Part shown: piece after piece, positions 1-8,272 of the stretch
Layout of the letters: each line of letters begins with the position of its first letter
Numbering within the stretch: the stretch's first letter is position 1
From: DATLWR01 sp035576205
GTDB taxonomy: Bacteria; Pseudomonadota; Zetaproteobacteria; Mariprofundales; Mariprofundaceae
NCBI GenBank assembly: GCA_035576205.1
Contig: DATLWR010000082.1
Location: 1-32,769, forward strand
Direction: 5' to 3'
DNA length: 32,769 bases
Notes under the pieces: model-generated
Seen by the model: only the letters and a program-made list of their open reading frames with translations
Told to the model about the DNA's origin: nothing
The model's database searches: none
Made by a program: the position numbers and the translations under genes

Positions 1-912
1 GCCGAACTGGATGCCGTCGATCAGCTGTTGCGGATGTTCGGCACGCACGCCGATGGCGAAAGCCTTCGCCTCGATGGCGATGCCGAGTTGCTCGAGACGC
101 TGGTAGGTATCGCGTGCCGAGTGGCCGGTGGCGAGCACCACTTGTTCGGCCGTGATCTCCTCGCCGGAGGCAATGCGTACGCCGCGCACCTTGCTGTCGG
201 CGATGAGCAGGTCGTCCACCCGGCAGGCGAAGCGGTAGTCGACCCCCAACCCCAGCAAGTGGTCGCGCATGTTGCGCACGATGCGTACCAGCTTGTCGGT
301 GCCCAGATGCGGATGCGCATCGACGAGGATGTCCGGCCTGGCACCGAAGCGCACGAACTCGGCCAGTACCCAGCGCAGATAGGGATGTTTGATGCGGGTG
401 TAGAGCTTGCCGTCGGTATAGGTGCCGGCACCGCCCTCGCCGAAGCAGATGTTGCTCTCGGGATCCAATTCGCCGCGCGAACGCAGCCGGCCGATGTCCC
501 GCATGCGTGCCTCGACCGGCTTGCCGCGCTCCAGAAGATGCACCTGCCAACCGGCTTCGACCAGGGCGAGGGCGGCGAACAGGCCGGCAGGGCCGGCGCC
601 GACGACAATGGCGCGCCGGTCATTGCGATTCGTCGTCAAAGGAAGTTCGATGGGTCGCGGCGGTGCAAGTTGCGAGGTTTCGGCCTCGCTCACGCCCTCT
701 GGCAGCGGCTGTCGGAGTGGCGTGGTTGTTTCAATCTCGAAGCTGCACAGGAAGTGAATGTTGCGCTTCTGGCGCGCGTCGAGGCTTTTGCGGACCAGTG
801 TGACTTCAAGAAGTGCCTCATGGGCGATGCCAACCGTTCGGGCCAGTTTGCGGCGGGTGGCGCCGGCATCTTCGCCGAGGCTCACCGCAACATTGCGGAC
901 GAGGTAGCGCAC
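1..912 (-). CDS. FAD-dependent oxidoreductase, COG2509 type (partial)
   Basis: The gene runs off the left edge, so only the first 304 residues are seen; the family is usually a little over 500. I chose the GTG at 912 because the N-terminal stretch after it (MRYLVRN, then a region ending DARQKRNIHF) matches the small N-terminal domain of this family. A dinucleotide-binding motif VVGAGPAGLFAAL follows at about residues 101-113, then a glycine-rich FAD segment (CFGEGGAGTYTDGKL) at about 152-166. The family is an uncharacterised group of NAD(FAD)-utilising dehydrogenases; the substrate is unknown. The start lies 5 bp past the stop of the upstream membrane-protein gene, so it is probably the last or near-last gene of the pan operon. 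Family assignment is firm, function is not. Confidence 0.85.
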   Translation of the reverse strand, partial: MRYLVRNVAVSLGEDAGATRRKLARTVGIAHEALLEVTLVRKSLDARQKRNIHFLCSFEIETTTPLRQPLPEGVSEAETSQLAPPRPIELPLTTNRNDRRAIVVGAGPAGLFAALALVEAGWQVHLLERGKPVEARMRDIGRLRSRGELDPESNICFGEGGAGTYTDGKLYTRIKHPYLRWVLAEFVRFGARPDILVDAHPHLGTDKLVRIVRNMRDHLLGLGVDYRFACRVDDLLIADSKVRGVRIASGEEITAEQVVLATGHSARDTYQRLEQLGIAIEAKAFAIGVRAEHPQQLIDGIQFG

Positions 913-917
913 GGCGC

Positions 918-1256
918 CTAGATTAGGCCCGGCAGCAGGCGACGGATGAGCAGCACCGCGACCAGCAACAGGATGGTGCCGGCGACGAAGTTGGCGATGA
1001 AACCGAAACCGGTGAATTTGTTCAGCAGAAAAGGCACGAAGAAGAGCAGCGACAGGGGCACGAGTACGAAGACGTCGCGCGCAAACGCAGTAGCCAGCGC
1101 ATCATCACGGGTCTCGAACCAGGTGAAGGCCAGCGCCAGCATCGAGGTGAGCGGCAGCACGACGATCACCGCCGCCCAGAAGGGGCCGATGCGCTTGGCA
1201 ACTTCCGACGCCGCTGCAACCGCGACGGCGGAAACCAGTACCTTGATCCAGAACAC
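918..1256 (-). CDS. small integral membrane protein, DUF3147-like
   Basis: A 112-residue, very hydrophobic protein with three to four predicted membrane helices: about residues 3-14, 25-47, 66-83 and 87-108. It has no catalytic motif that I recognise. The look (short, GPFWAAVIVVLPLTS in the first half) resembles the DUF3147 membrane family, whose function is unknown. The GTG start at 1256 is supported by an AGGAG six bases upstream. It begins 14 bp after panD and ends 5 bp before the next start, so it is translated as part of the pan operon. No role in pantothenate synthesis can be inferred from the sequence. Confidence 0.75.
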   Translation of the reverse strand: MFWIKVLVSAVAVAAASEVAKRIGPFWAAVIVVLPLTSMLALAFTWFETRDDALATAFARDVFVLVPLSLLFFVPFLLNKFTGFGFIANFVAGTILLLVAVLLIRRLLPGLI

Positions 1257-1270
1257 CGGTTGCTCCTGTT

Positions 1271-1648
1271 TCAGGCCGCAGCGAGGCGTCCGTGGCTGGT
1301 GTGGGTGATACGGTTGGCGTCGTCGAGATAGACCAGCTTCGGCTGGAAGCGGGCGGCCTCAGCCTGTTCCATTTCGGCATAGGTGCAGATGATCAACAGG
1401 TCGCCGGGGTTCGCCTTGTGGGCGGCCGCACCGTTGACACCGATGGTGCCGGAGCCGCGCGGCGCGGTGATCGCATAGGTGGTGAAACGTTCGCCGTTGG
1501 CGACGTTATAAATGTGCAGCTGCTCGAACGGCAGGATGTTCGCCGCCTCGAGCAGATCCTGATCGATGGCGCAGGAGCCTTCGTAGTGCAGTTCGGCGTG
1601 CGTCACCGTGGCGCGGTGCAGCTTCGACTTCAGCATGGTCAGTTTCAT
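1271..1648 (-). CDS. panD: aspartate 1-decarboxylase proenzyme
   Basis: PanD decarboxylates L-aspartate to beta-alanine, the second substrate of pantothenate synthetase. The 125-residue length is normal for the family. The self-cleavage site is visible as EGS with Gly24-Ser25; Ser25 becomes the pyruvoyl group of the alpha chain. Other family features are K9, the Y58 region (FTTYAITAPRGSG) and the NGAAAH turn at about 72-77. The ATG at 1648 overlaps the panC stop by 4 bp (ATGA), so it is co-translated with panC in the order panB-panC-panD. This is the classical cytosolic pyruvoyl enzyme and I see nothing missing. Confidence 0.97.
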   Translation of the reverse strand: MKLTMLKSKLHRATVTHAELHYEGSCAIDQDLLEAANILPFEQLHIYNVANGERFTTYAITAPRGSGTIGVNGAAAHKANPGDLLIICTYAEMEQAEAARFQPKLVYLDDANRITHTSHGRLAAA

Positions 1649-2550
1649 GGTTTCGTCTCCGGTTCGTTGTCGGTTTCGGTTGCCGGCGGCCTGACGCCCA
1701 GCGGCTGATTGTCATATAGGGACATATTGTCGATCAGTCGTGCGTTGCCGACCCGTGCAGCCACGAAGGCGCGGGCTGCCGTCGCCTGCTTCAGGATCTG
1801 CAGCGGCTGCAGATCGTGAGCGTCGCGAATCTCCAGGTATTCGGGTGCGATCCCGGCGCCGGTCAGTTCCGCATGCGCTTTGGCCAGCAATTCGTCGGCA
1901 TCGTGGATACCGGCGGCAACCCGGGTATGCATGCCGCGCAGCGTACGCGACAGCGCCTGTGCCTGCCTCCGCTCGTCGTCGTTGAGGTAGCGGTTACGGC
2001 TGCTCATGGCGAGCCCTTCCGGTTCGCGCACCGTTTCGGCACCGATGACCTCAACCGGCAGTTGCAGGTCGGCCACCATGCGGCGGATGATGGTCAGCTG
2101 TTGCCAGTCCTTCTCGCCGAACACGGCGATATCCGGCTGCACGATGTTGAACAGGATGTTGACGACGGTGACGACGCCGTCGAAATGGCCGGGGCGGCGG
2201 CTGCCGCACAGAGCGTCGCCGAGATCCTGGACGGTCAGCGTCACCTTCGGTCCGCCATCCGGATAGAGGCTGGCCGGGTGGAAAATGATGTCAGCACCTT
2301 CCGCCTCGCAGATTGCGCTGTCCGCTGCGAAGGTGCGCGGATAGCGGTCGAAATCCTCGCCGGGACCGAACTGCAGCGGGTTCACATAGATGCTGACCAC
2401 GACGATGTCGGCAAGCCCCCGCGCTTTACGGATCAGGCTGGCATGCCCCTCGTGCAGGCAGCCCATGGTCGGCACCAGTGCGATGCGGTCCTTGCCGCGC
2501 GACGGGGCAAGCGCCCGGCGCAGGTCGCTGGCGGTTTCGACAACGATCAT
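1645..2550 (-). CDS. panC: pantothenate synthetase
   Basis: PanC joins pantoate and beta-alanine with ATP to give pantothenate through a pantoyl-adenylate. It is a cytosolic nucleotidyltransferase-fold enzyme. The HIGH-type motif is in LVPTMGCLHEGHASL (residues 25-39), GEKDWQQL lies at 145-152 (most homologues have GEKDYQQL) and the KMSKS-like MSSRN at 182-186. At 301 residues it is somewhat longer than the usual 280-285; the extra residues form a C-terminal tail rich in Asn, Glu and Thr after the conserved domain. The start ATG overlaps the panB stop by 4 bp and the stop overlaps the panD start by 4 bp, which marks a tightly coupled operon. Confidence 0.97.
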   Translation of the reverse strand: MIVVETASDLRRALAPSRGKDRIALVPTMGCLHEGHASLIRKARGLADIVVVSIYVNPLQFGPGEDFDRYPRTFAADSAICEAEGADIIFHPASLYPDGGPKVTLTVQDLGDALCGSRRPGHFDGVVTVVNILFNIVQPDIAVFGEKDWQQLTIIRRMVADLQLPVEVIGAETVREPEGLAMSSRNRYLNDDERRQAQALSRTLRGMHTRVAAGIHDADELLAKAHAELTGAGIAPEYLEIRDAHDLQPLQILKQATAARAFVAARVGNARLIDNMSLYDNQPLGVRPPATETDNEPETKP

Positions 2551-3335
2551 TTCGGGAACGCTCCGCTACGTACGTCATCCGCCCAGCGGGCAATGGCATC
2601 GCTCATCACCTGCCGCACATTGGCATAGGCCGGTGCGAAGGGAGGATTGGATTCGGAGATGCCGAGCAGGTCGTTCCAGACCAGCACCTGTGCATCGCAA
2701 GCACTCCCGGCACCGATGCCGATGGTCGGGATGGCCAGCATGCCGGAGACTTCGGAGGCGAGATCGGCGGGGATGTTCTCCAGTACCACGGCTACGGCTC
2801 CCGCTTCGGCCACGGCCCGGGTATCGGCGATAAGTCCGGCACGGCCATCGGCGTCGGTGGCGCGCTTGCCGTAGCCGCCGAATTTTTTCACCGATTGCGG
2901 CGTCAGGCCGACATGCGCCACCACGGCGATACCGCGTTCGGCCAGGAAACGGATCGTCGGTGCCATATGCATGCCGCCCTCCAGTTTCACGGCATCGCAG
3001 CCAGTCTGCTGCAGCACGCGGGCGGAGGATGCGAAGGCCTGTTCGGGGGATTGCTGGTAGGTGCCGAACGGCAGGTCGCAGACCACCCAGGCAGCTTTAC
3101 GGCCGCGCACGACGGCGGCGGTATGGTGGATCATCTGCTCGAGGGTGACGGGAATAGTCGTGTCGAAACCGAGGCAGGCATTGCCCAGCGAATCACCGAC
3201 CAGCAGCACGTCGGCGCCGGCGGTTTCGGCAATACTGGCGGATACGGCATCGTAGGCCGTCAGCCAGACGGATTTTTCGCCACGCTGCTTGGCGCGCAAT
3301 AGCGTCGCCGCGGTGACCGGTTTCTTGTCGTTCAT
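2547..3335 (-). CDS. panB: 3-methyl-2-oxobutanoate hydroxymethyltransferase
   Basis: PanB makes ketopantoate from alpha-ketoisovalerate and 5,10-methylene-THF, the first committed step of pantothenate synthesis. It is a TIM-barrel enzyme that needs a divalent metal. Metal and substrate motifs are visible: LLVGDSLG near residue 45, KLEGG near 118, AHVGLTPQS near 140, LENIP near 185 and TIGIGAG near 203. In the segment VLVWNDLLG most homologues have a His (VLVLHDMLG) where Asn stands here. I chose the ATG at 3335 over the one at 3341 because GGAAGG ends six bases before 3335 but directly abuts 3341. It is first in the operon, with panC overlapping its end by 4 bp. Confidence 0.96.
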   Translation of the reverse strand: MNDKKPVTAATLLRAKQRGEKSVWLTAYDAVSASIAETAGADVLLVGDSLGNACLGFDTTIPVTLEQMIHHTAAVVRGRKAAWVVCDLPFGTYQQSPEQAFASSARVLQQTGCDAVKLEGGMHMAPTIRFLAERGIAVVAHVGLTPQSVKKFGGYGKRATDADGRAGLIADTRAVAEAGAVAVVLENIPADLASEVSGMLAIPTIGIGAGSACDAQVLVWNDLLGISESNPPFAPAYANVRQVMSDAIARWADDVRSGAFPK

Positions 3336-3480
3336 GTCCATCCTTCCGCTTCAGTCCCGTTTTGTTCCTACCTAATTCATAGGAGGGAGGGGGTACCGTC
3401 TTCAGGTTTGCCGTAGTCTATACGGTTGCCATTGTAACTGCCATCCGGCATTGACTCCGGCCAGGCCGACGGCACAGGCG

Positions 3481-3497
3481 TGTCAAAATGGTGTCAT
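3481..3497 (+). promoter_or_regulatory. Pho-box-like direct repeat upstream of glgP
   Basis: TGTCAA at 3481-3486 and TGTCAT at 3492-3497 are TGTCA half-sites exactly 11 bp apart, the spacing of PhoB half-sites. The same repeat geometry is found at three other places in this window. It lies about 90 bp before the glgP start. Unlike the other sites, the hexamer 10 bp downstream (CAGCTT) is a poor -10, so PhoB control of glgP is only suggested. The reverse complement of the left half reads TTGACA, but no matching -10 follows it toward panB. Confidence 0.45.
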
Positions 3498-3587
3498 GTT
3501 AGCAGGTCAGCTTTTTGCTCTGTGCGTGAAGCAGACGCATATGGATAGCCGGATGCGTCGTACGCTACCGTGACTCAGGAGTTGGTC

Positions 3588-6068
3588 ATGTCTGATATTG
3601 CCGAACGGGCCTTGCATACGCGCACAGCGAGGTCGGTGGAAGCCATCCAGCGCTCTTTCCTGGATAACCTGTATTTCATGGTCGGCAAGCGCCTGCAGGA
3701 TGCCACGGCCCTGGATCATTATCTGGCGCTGGCTTATACGGTGCGCGACCGGCTGCTCGCCCGGCTGATGAATTCGAGCAAACAGTACGCCAGCTCGGAC
3801 AACCGCACGGTCGCCTATCTTTCCGCGGAGTTCCTGCTGGGGCCGCAGCTCAGCAACAACATTCTCAATCTCGACCTGTGGGAAAACACCTGGGCGAACA
3901 CCCAGCAGGCCATGGAAAATATCGGTCTCGATCTGGAAACGATTCTGGAGACCGAACCCGAACCAGGTCTCGGCAATGGCGGCCTTGGCCGGCTGGCCGC
4001 CTGCTACATGGATTCGCTGGCGACGCTGGAGGTTTCGGCAATCGGTTACGGCATCCGCTATGAATACGGAATTTTCGACCAGGAAATCAAGGACGGCTGG
4101 CAGGTGGAGGTGGCCGACACCTGGCTGCGTAACGGCAACCCGTGGGAGATTCCCAATCGCCTGCGGACCTATCCAGTCGGTTTCGGCGGGCATACGGAGA
4201 CTTTCGAGGAGCATGGCCGCCGGCATGTCAGATGGGTACCGGAGACGATCATCTTCGGAGTAGCCCATGACACTCCCATCCTCGGCCACGGGGTGCTGCA
4301 GGTGAACCTGCTTCGGCTGTGGAAGTCCGAGGCGCGCGAGATGTTCGACCTGCAGGTCTTTAACGGTGGCGATTACTATGGCGCCGTTGACGCGATGGTT
4401 GCGGCGGAGAACATCAGCAAGGTTCTGTATCCCAATGACGAGCCGGATGCCGGCAAGCGCTTGCGCCTGAAGCAGCAGTATTTCTTCGTCAGCTGCTCTC
4501 TGCAGGACATGATCCGAATGCTGCTCGACGAGGGTGGCGACCTTCACGGTTTCGCAGAGCGTTTCGTCGCCCAGCTCAATGATACCCACCCCGCCATCGC
4601 CATCCCGGAGCTGATGCGCCTGCTCATCGACGAGCATGGCTTCGGCTGGGACGAAGCCTGGGGTATCACCCGGCGGACGTTCGCCTACACGAACCACACG
4701 CTGTTGCCCGAAGCGCTCGAGACATGGTCGTTACCGCTGTTCCGTGCCCTGCTGCCGCGCCATGCGGAGCTTATTTTCGAGATCAACAAGCGCTTTCTGG
4801 ATGAAGTGCGCATGCGGTTTCTGGATGATCCGGGAACGATCTCACGGCTTTCCATTATCGACGAGCTTGGCGACAAGCGGGTGCGCATGGCCAATCTCGC
4901 CTGCATCGGCAGTTTTGCTGTCAATGGCGTAGCCCTTTTGCACAGCGAGCTGCTGGAGAGCACGGTGCTGCGGGATTTCCACGCACAATGTCCGGAAAAG
5001 TTCAGCAACAAGACCAACGGTGTGACGCCGCGACGTTTCCTGGCCGTGGCCAACCGACCACTCTGCATGCTATTGGACGAAACCATCGGCAACGGCTGGT
5101 TGTGTAACCTGGAGAACCTGCGGGGCCTCGAGTCGTTCGTCGAGGACGGGGCATTCATGAATCGCTGGGCCGGGATCAAGCGAAGTGCCAAGGCCAGCCT
5201 CTCCGACCATATCGTCCAGACACTCGGTATTGCCATCGATCCTGACAGCCTGTTCGACATCCAGGCGAAACGGATTCACGAATACAAGCGGCAGCATATG
5301 AATCTGCTTCATGTGATAGCGCTCTATCTGCGTATCAAGCATGATCCTCATTTCGACACCCCGCCGCGCACTTTCATCTTCAGCGGCAAGGCGGCCCCCG
5401 GTTATCGGATGGCCAAACTCATTATCAAGCTGATCAACTCGGTGGCTGAGATCGTCAATCGTGATCCGCAGGTGCATGACCGGCTCAAGGTCGTGTTTCT
5501 GCCGAATATGAGCGTGAAGCTGGGGCAGCGTCTCTATCCGGCTGCGGACCTGTCGGAGCAGATCTCCACGGCCGGCATGGAGGCGTCCGGTACCGGCAAC
5601 ATGAAGTTTTCGATGAACGGTGCACTGACCATCGGTACGCTGGATGGTGCGAATGTGGAGATTCGCGAAGAGGTCGGTGCCGAGAATTTCTTCCTGTTCG
5701 GGTTGTCTGCCGACGAGGTGCAGGCGCGGCAGGACGCTGGCTATTGCAGCCGCGATACGATCGAGGCTTCGCCATTACTGAAGGAAGTGCTGCAGGTGAT
5801 CGGCTCGGGCCTGTTTTCGCATGGCGATCATGATCTGTTTGCGCCGCTGCTCGACAACTTGTGGAACCACGACCCCTATCTGGTGTGCGAGGATTTCGCC
5901 AGCTACACGGAATGTCACGTACAGGCCGGCATCAAGTTTGCCGATCGCGATACATGGTCCCGGATGGCAATCCTCAATATCGCCCGTTCGGGCCGTTTCT
6001 CTTCCGATCGCGCCATCCGGGAATATTGTGCCGACATCTGGAATGTGCCGACTGGCGGGAAGCACTGA
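3588..6068 (+). CDS. glgP: glycogen/alpha-glucan phosphorylase
   Basis: This cytosolic PLP enzyme uses orthophosphate to release glucose-1-phosphate from the non-reducing ends of glycogen or maltodextrin. It is about 826 residues, the usual length for the bacterial family. The N-terminal part carries NGGLGRLAACYMDSLATL, and the PLP motif EASGTGNMKF places the cofactor lysine at about residue 673. The following NGALTIGTLDGANVEI is nearly invariant in the family. The frame is open from a GTG at 3570, but AGGAG six bases before the ATG at 3588 decides the start. It stands alone on the plus strand, divergent from panB, with no glgA, glgB or glgC nearby. A Pho-box-like repeat lies upstream, which would link Pi-consuming glycogen breakdown to phosphate status; that link is inference. 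Confidence 0.97.
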   Translation: MSDIAERALHTRTARSVEAIQRSFLDNLYFMVGKRLQDATALDHYLALAYTVRDRLLARLMNSSKQYASSDNRTVAYLSAEFLLGPQLSNNILNLDLWENTWANTQQAMENIGLDLETILETEPEPGLGNGGLGRLAACYMDSLATLEVSAIGYGIRYEYGIFDQEIKDGWQVEVADTWLRNGNPWEIPNRLRTYPVGFGGHTETFEEHGRRHVRWVPETIIFGVAHDTPILGHGVLQVNLLRLWKSEAREMFDLQVFNGGDYYGAVDAMVAAENISKVLYPNDEPDAGKRLRLKQQYFFVSCSLQDMIRMLLDEGGDLHGFAERFVAQLNDTHPAIAIPELMRLLIDEHGFGWDEAWGITRRTFAYTNHTLLPEALETWSLPLFRALLPRHAELIFEINKRFLDEVRMRFLDDPGTISRLSIIDELGDKRVRMANLACIGSFAVNGVALLHSELLESTVLRDFHAQCPEKFSNKTNGVTPRRFLAVANRPLCMLLDETIGNGWLCNLENLRGLESFVEDGAFMNRWAGIKRSAKASLSDHIVQTLGIAIDPDSLFDIQAKRIHEYKRQHMNLLHVIALYLRIKHDPHFDTPPRTFIFSGKAAPGYRMAKLIIKLINSVAEIVNRDPQVHDRLKVVFLPNMSVKLGQRLYPAADLSEQISTAGMEASGTGNMKFSMNGALTIGTLDGANVEIREEVGAENFFLFGLSADEVQARQDAGYCSRDTIEASPLLKEVLQVIGSGLFSHGDHDLFAPLLDNLWNHDPYLVCEDFASYTECHVQAGIKFADRDTWSRMAILNIARSGRFSSDRAIREYCADIWNVPTGGKH

Positions 6069-6204
6069 TGTTTTCCGGTCTAGGTATCCGGGTTTCTATG
6101 ATTTGATGCCGTTCTGAACATCCTGCTGGCACGTGGCGATCCGGTTGGTTTGTCGCTTTGGCGTGCGACTGCTTTAATGGCAAAGGAAGATCAGGAGGTT
6201 TCCG

Positions 6205-6618
6205 ATGTCCGGGAAATTGTCAGGCACCTGCGATTGCGGGGCCGTCCGTTACGAGATCGAAGGTCCGGTGAAACTGGTCGTGAACTGCCATTGCCACGCC
6301 TGCCGGAAGCGGAATGGTGCTTCGTTCTCCACCTACTGTGTAGTGCCGCAGACATCCCTTACGGTGATGCAGGGGCAGGAACGTATCGGTATCTATGACT
6401 CGGAAACGATCGGCAGAAAGCATTTCTGTTCGCAATGCGGCACTCCTCTCTATAACCTCAATAACCGTTATCCCGATTTCTACATGGTGCACTACGGCAC
6501 CGTGTCGGAGCACGCCGGTCTGGCACCCCGCTACAACATCTATTGCGAAAGCAAACTGCCGTGGGTGGATGGTGTCGAGAAGCTCAGGAGCTTTGCGCAG
6601 GCGATGGAAAGGAGATAA
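6205..6618 (+). CDS. GFA/CENP-V family zinc-binding protein
   Basis: A 137-residue protein of the GFA fold, named after glutathione-dependent formaldehyde-activating enzyme. The zinc cysteines are in place: C9 and C11 (CDCGAVRY), C28, C30 and C33 (CHCHAC), and C75 and C78 (FCSQCG). The family contains few biochemically proven enzymes, so a formaldehyde role should not be assumed; no glutathione-dependent formaldehyde dehydrogenase gene is near. AGGAGG six bases before the ATG is a strong ribosome site. It follows glgP after about 136 bp and converges with the next gene, so it may be monocistronic. Confidence 0.88.
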   Translation: MSGKLSGTCDCGAVRYEIEGPVKLVVNCHCHACRKRNGASFSTYCVVPQTSLTVMQGQERIGIYDSETIGRKHFCSQCGTPLYNLNNRYPDFYMVHYGTVSEHAGLAPRYNIYCESKLPWVDGVEKLRSFAQAMERR

Positions 6619-6655
6619 TGCCCTTGTTTGTCTCGAAGTGGGCGGCTACGCCGGC

Positions 6656-7075
6656 TCACTTGGGTTCGCCGGGCAGGTAGTCGATCATCTGCGGCCCTTC
6701 CAGTTGCCGGGCACCGGCGGCGTTGCGTTCGATCCGGTAGCGGATGCGAAAGATGTACTTCGAACCGACCAGGAATCGGGCGGCCTGCGGAGTCGACAGA
6801 TAGAGACCCTCACGGACAGGTGTGTCCGGGGCGTCGGCGATGACGATGCCGAGCTGGCAGGTTTCGCAGACGGCATTCGGAGGGCAGGGCGGGCATTTGT
6901 CATACGTGTGGACGACATAGGCATTCACCGCATAGATGCGAGGCGCCATGACATGTCGCTGCATTTCGCCGACGGACAGGGGCGCATCATCCAGGGTTCC
7001 GGCCAGTGTATCCGTCGTCGTCCATATCAGGAGCATCAGAACGGCAGCGGCTACTCGTTTCATGGCCGGAGACAT
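6656..7075 (-). CDS. small exported cysteine-rich protein, unknown function
   Basis: I do not recognise this 139-residue protein. The N-terminus (MKRVAAAVLMLLIWTTTDTLAG after a short MSPA leader) looks like a Sec signal peptide. The mature part has a cysteine cluster at about residues 62-73, CPPCPPNAVCETC in spacing, which could bind metal or form disulfides. The rest is mixed beta-type sequence ending IDYLPGEPK. Either ATG at 7075 or ATG at 7063 could start it; neither has a good Shine-Dalgarno. It begins 23 bp after the deoxynucleoside kinase stop and is probably the last gene of that cluster. Confidence 0.65.
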   Translation of the reverse strand: MSPAMKRVAAAVLMLLIWTTTDTLAGTLDDAPLSVGEMQRHVMAPRIYAVNAYVVHTYDKCPPCPPNAVCETCQLGIVIADAPDTPVREGLYLSTPQAARFLVGSKYIFRIRYRIERNAAGARQLEGPQMIDYLPGEPK

Positions 7076-7098
7076 CCCATATCCGGTGTGTCGCGCCG

Positions 7099-7743
7099 TC
7101 AGGAGTAGTCCGCCCAGAACTCGGTGCCGGAGCGCATGCGGCCAATGCGCTCGATCAGCGCATCGATGTCTTCCGGACGCTCGGCGAAATTGAGCCGGTC
7201 GGTCTGCACGATCAACAGGGGCGTCTCCTGGTAGCGGAAGAAGAACTGGTCGTAGGCGGCAATGACGCGCTTGAGGTAATCGGCATTCAGGCCGCGTTCG
7301 AACCTGCGGCCGCGGCTACGGATGCGGTTCAGGATCACATCGGGTTTCGATTGCAGATAGATCACCAGATCGGGGCGCGGCAGGTCGATCGCCACGGCAC
7401 GGGCCACCTGGTCGTAGAGCGCGAGCTCCGCATCGCTGAGTGTGATGGTGGCAAACAGGCGATCCTTGGCGAAGATGTAATCGCTGACGATGCCCTGATG
7501 GAACAGTTCCTGCTGGTGCAGCTCCTGCCACTGTTTCAGGCGCGAGAAGAGGAAGGAGATCTGCACGGCCAGCGCATGGCGCTCCGGGTTTTCGTAGAAG
7601 GTTTCGAGGAAGGGATTGTCGTCGGCCTGTTCGAGAACAAGGGAGGAGTTGAGCCGGTCGGCCAGCGCGCGGGCCACGGTCGTCTTGCCGACACCGATGG
7701 CGCCTTCGACAGCGATATGGCACTGGCTCAGCGGCCGTGTCAC
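7099..7743 (-). CDS. deoxynucleoside kinase (dNK/Dck-Dgk family)
   Basis: A 214-residue cytosolic kinase predicted to phosphorylate deoxynucleosides for salvage. The P-loop GAIGVGKTT is at residues 14-22, the DRLFA segment fits the family's DR(S/Y) substrate site, and an arginine-rich lid (RIRSRGRRFERG) lies near 160-171. Family members act on deoxyadenosine, deoxyguanosine or deoxycytidine; the sequence alone does not tell which. The start is a GTG with only a weak GAGAG upstream. It starts 22 bp after folK, a pairing common near pan genes in proteobacteria. Confidence 0.9.
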   Translation of the reverse strand: MTRPLSQCHIAVEGAIGVGKTTVARALADRLNSSLVLEQADDNPFLETFYENPERHALAVQISFLFSRLKQWQELHQQELFHQGIVSDYIFAKDRLFATITLSDAELALYDQVARAVAIDLPRPDLVIYLQSKPDVILNRIRSRGRRFERGLNADYLKRVIAAYDQFFFRYQETPLLIVQTDRLNFAERPEDIDALIERIGRMRSGTEFWADYS

Positions 7744-7765
7744 GGTTCTCTCGTCCCTGTTGCGG

Positions 7766-8272
7766 TTACCATTCTTTCCCCCTGGCGAGCGGCGCCAGCC
7801 CTGATTCCAGCAGCGTATCGAGCAGTTCGATCGCCGACAGGCCCAGCTTGGGATGTTGCCAGTTGGGGGCGATGTCGCATAGGGGGCGCAGAACGAACTG
7901 GCGGTTGGGCAGTTCCGGATGCGGTAGCGTCAGTTCCGGGGTTTCGCTGAGCACGCCGTTATAGGTCAACAGGTCCAGGTCGAGGGTGCGTGGGCCCCAG
8001 CGGTCGCCGGAACGGACACGGCCCAGTTTCTTTTCGATCGCCTGCATGGCATGCAGCAGCGGCATGGCACCGTACTTGGTTTCCAGGGCCACGACGACAT
8101 TCAGGAAGTCGGGCTGATCCTGCGGTCCGAGCGGCTGGGTCTGGTAGAGCAGCGAGGAGGCGATGACACGCGTCTCGGGAAGGCTGCCGAGCTCGTTGCG
8201 GGCAGCGACGAAGGTCGCCTCCACATCGCCCTGATTGCCTCCCATGGCGACCAGCGCCGTGATCATGTCCAT
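7766..8272 (-). CDS. folK: 6-hydroxymethyl-7,8-dihydropterin pyrophosphokinase
   Basis: FolK transfers pyrophosphate from ATP to 6-hydroxymethyl-dihydropterin in folate synthesis, in the cytosol. The 168 residues fit the family. The HPPK signature RWGPRTLDLDLL is at 91-102 with the Mg-binding Asp98 and Asp100, and the pterin-side LPHPEL follows near 116. I chose the ATG at 8272 because GGAGG lies nine bases upstream; an ATG at 8266 (ATGA overlap with the upstream stop) is the alternative. It overlaps the end of the gamma-glutamyltransferase gene, so the two are translationally coupled. Folate supply also feeds PanB through methylene-THF. Confidence 0.95.
   Translation of the reverse strand: MDMITALVAMGGNQGDVEATFVAARNELGSLPETRVIASSLLYQTQPLGPQDQPDFLNVVVALETKYGAMPLLHAMQAIEKKLGRVRSGDRWGPRTLDLDLLTYNGVLSETPELTLPHPELPNRQFVLRPLCDIAPNWQHPKLGLSAIELLDTLLESGLAPLARGKEW

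Noticed and set aside
28..921. Plus-strand open frame of 297 codons at the left edge
   Set aside because: The minus strand encodes an FAD oxidoreductase with clear motifs over the same bases.
3417..3486. Possible panB promoter from TTGACA (minus strand, 3486-3481) or TATAGA (3422-3417)
   Set aside because: The two hexamers are far too distant to form one promoter, and neither has a partner at 16-18 bp.
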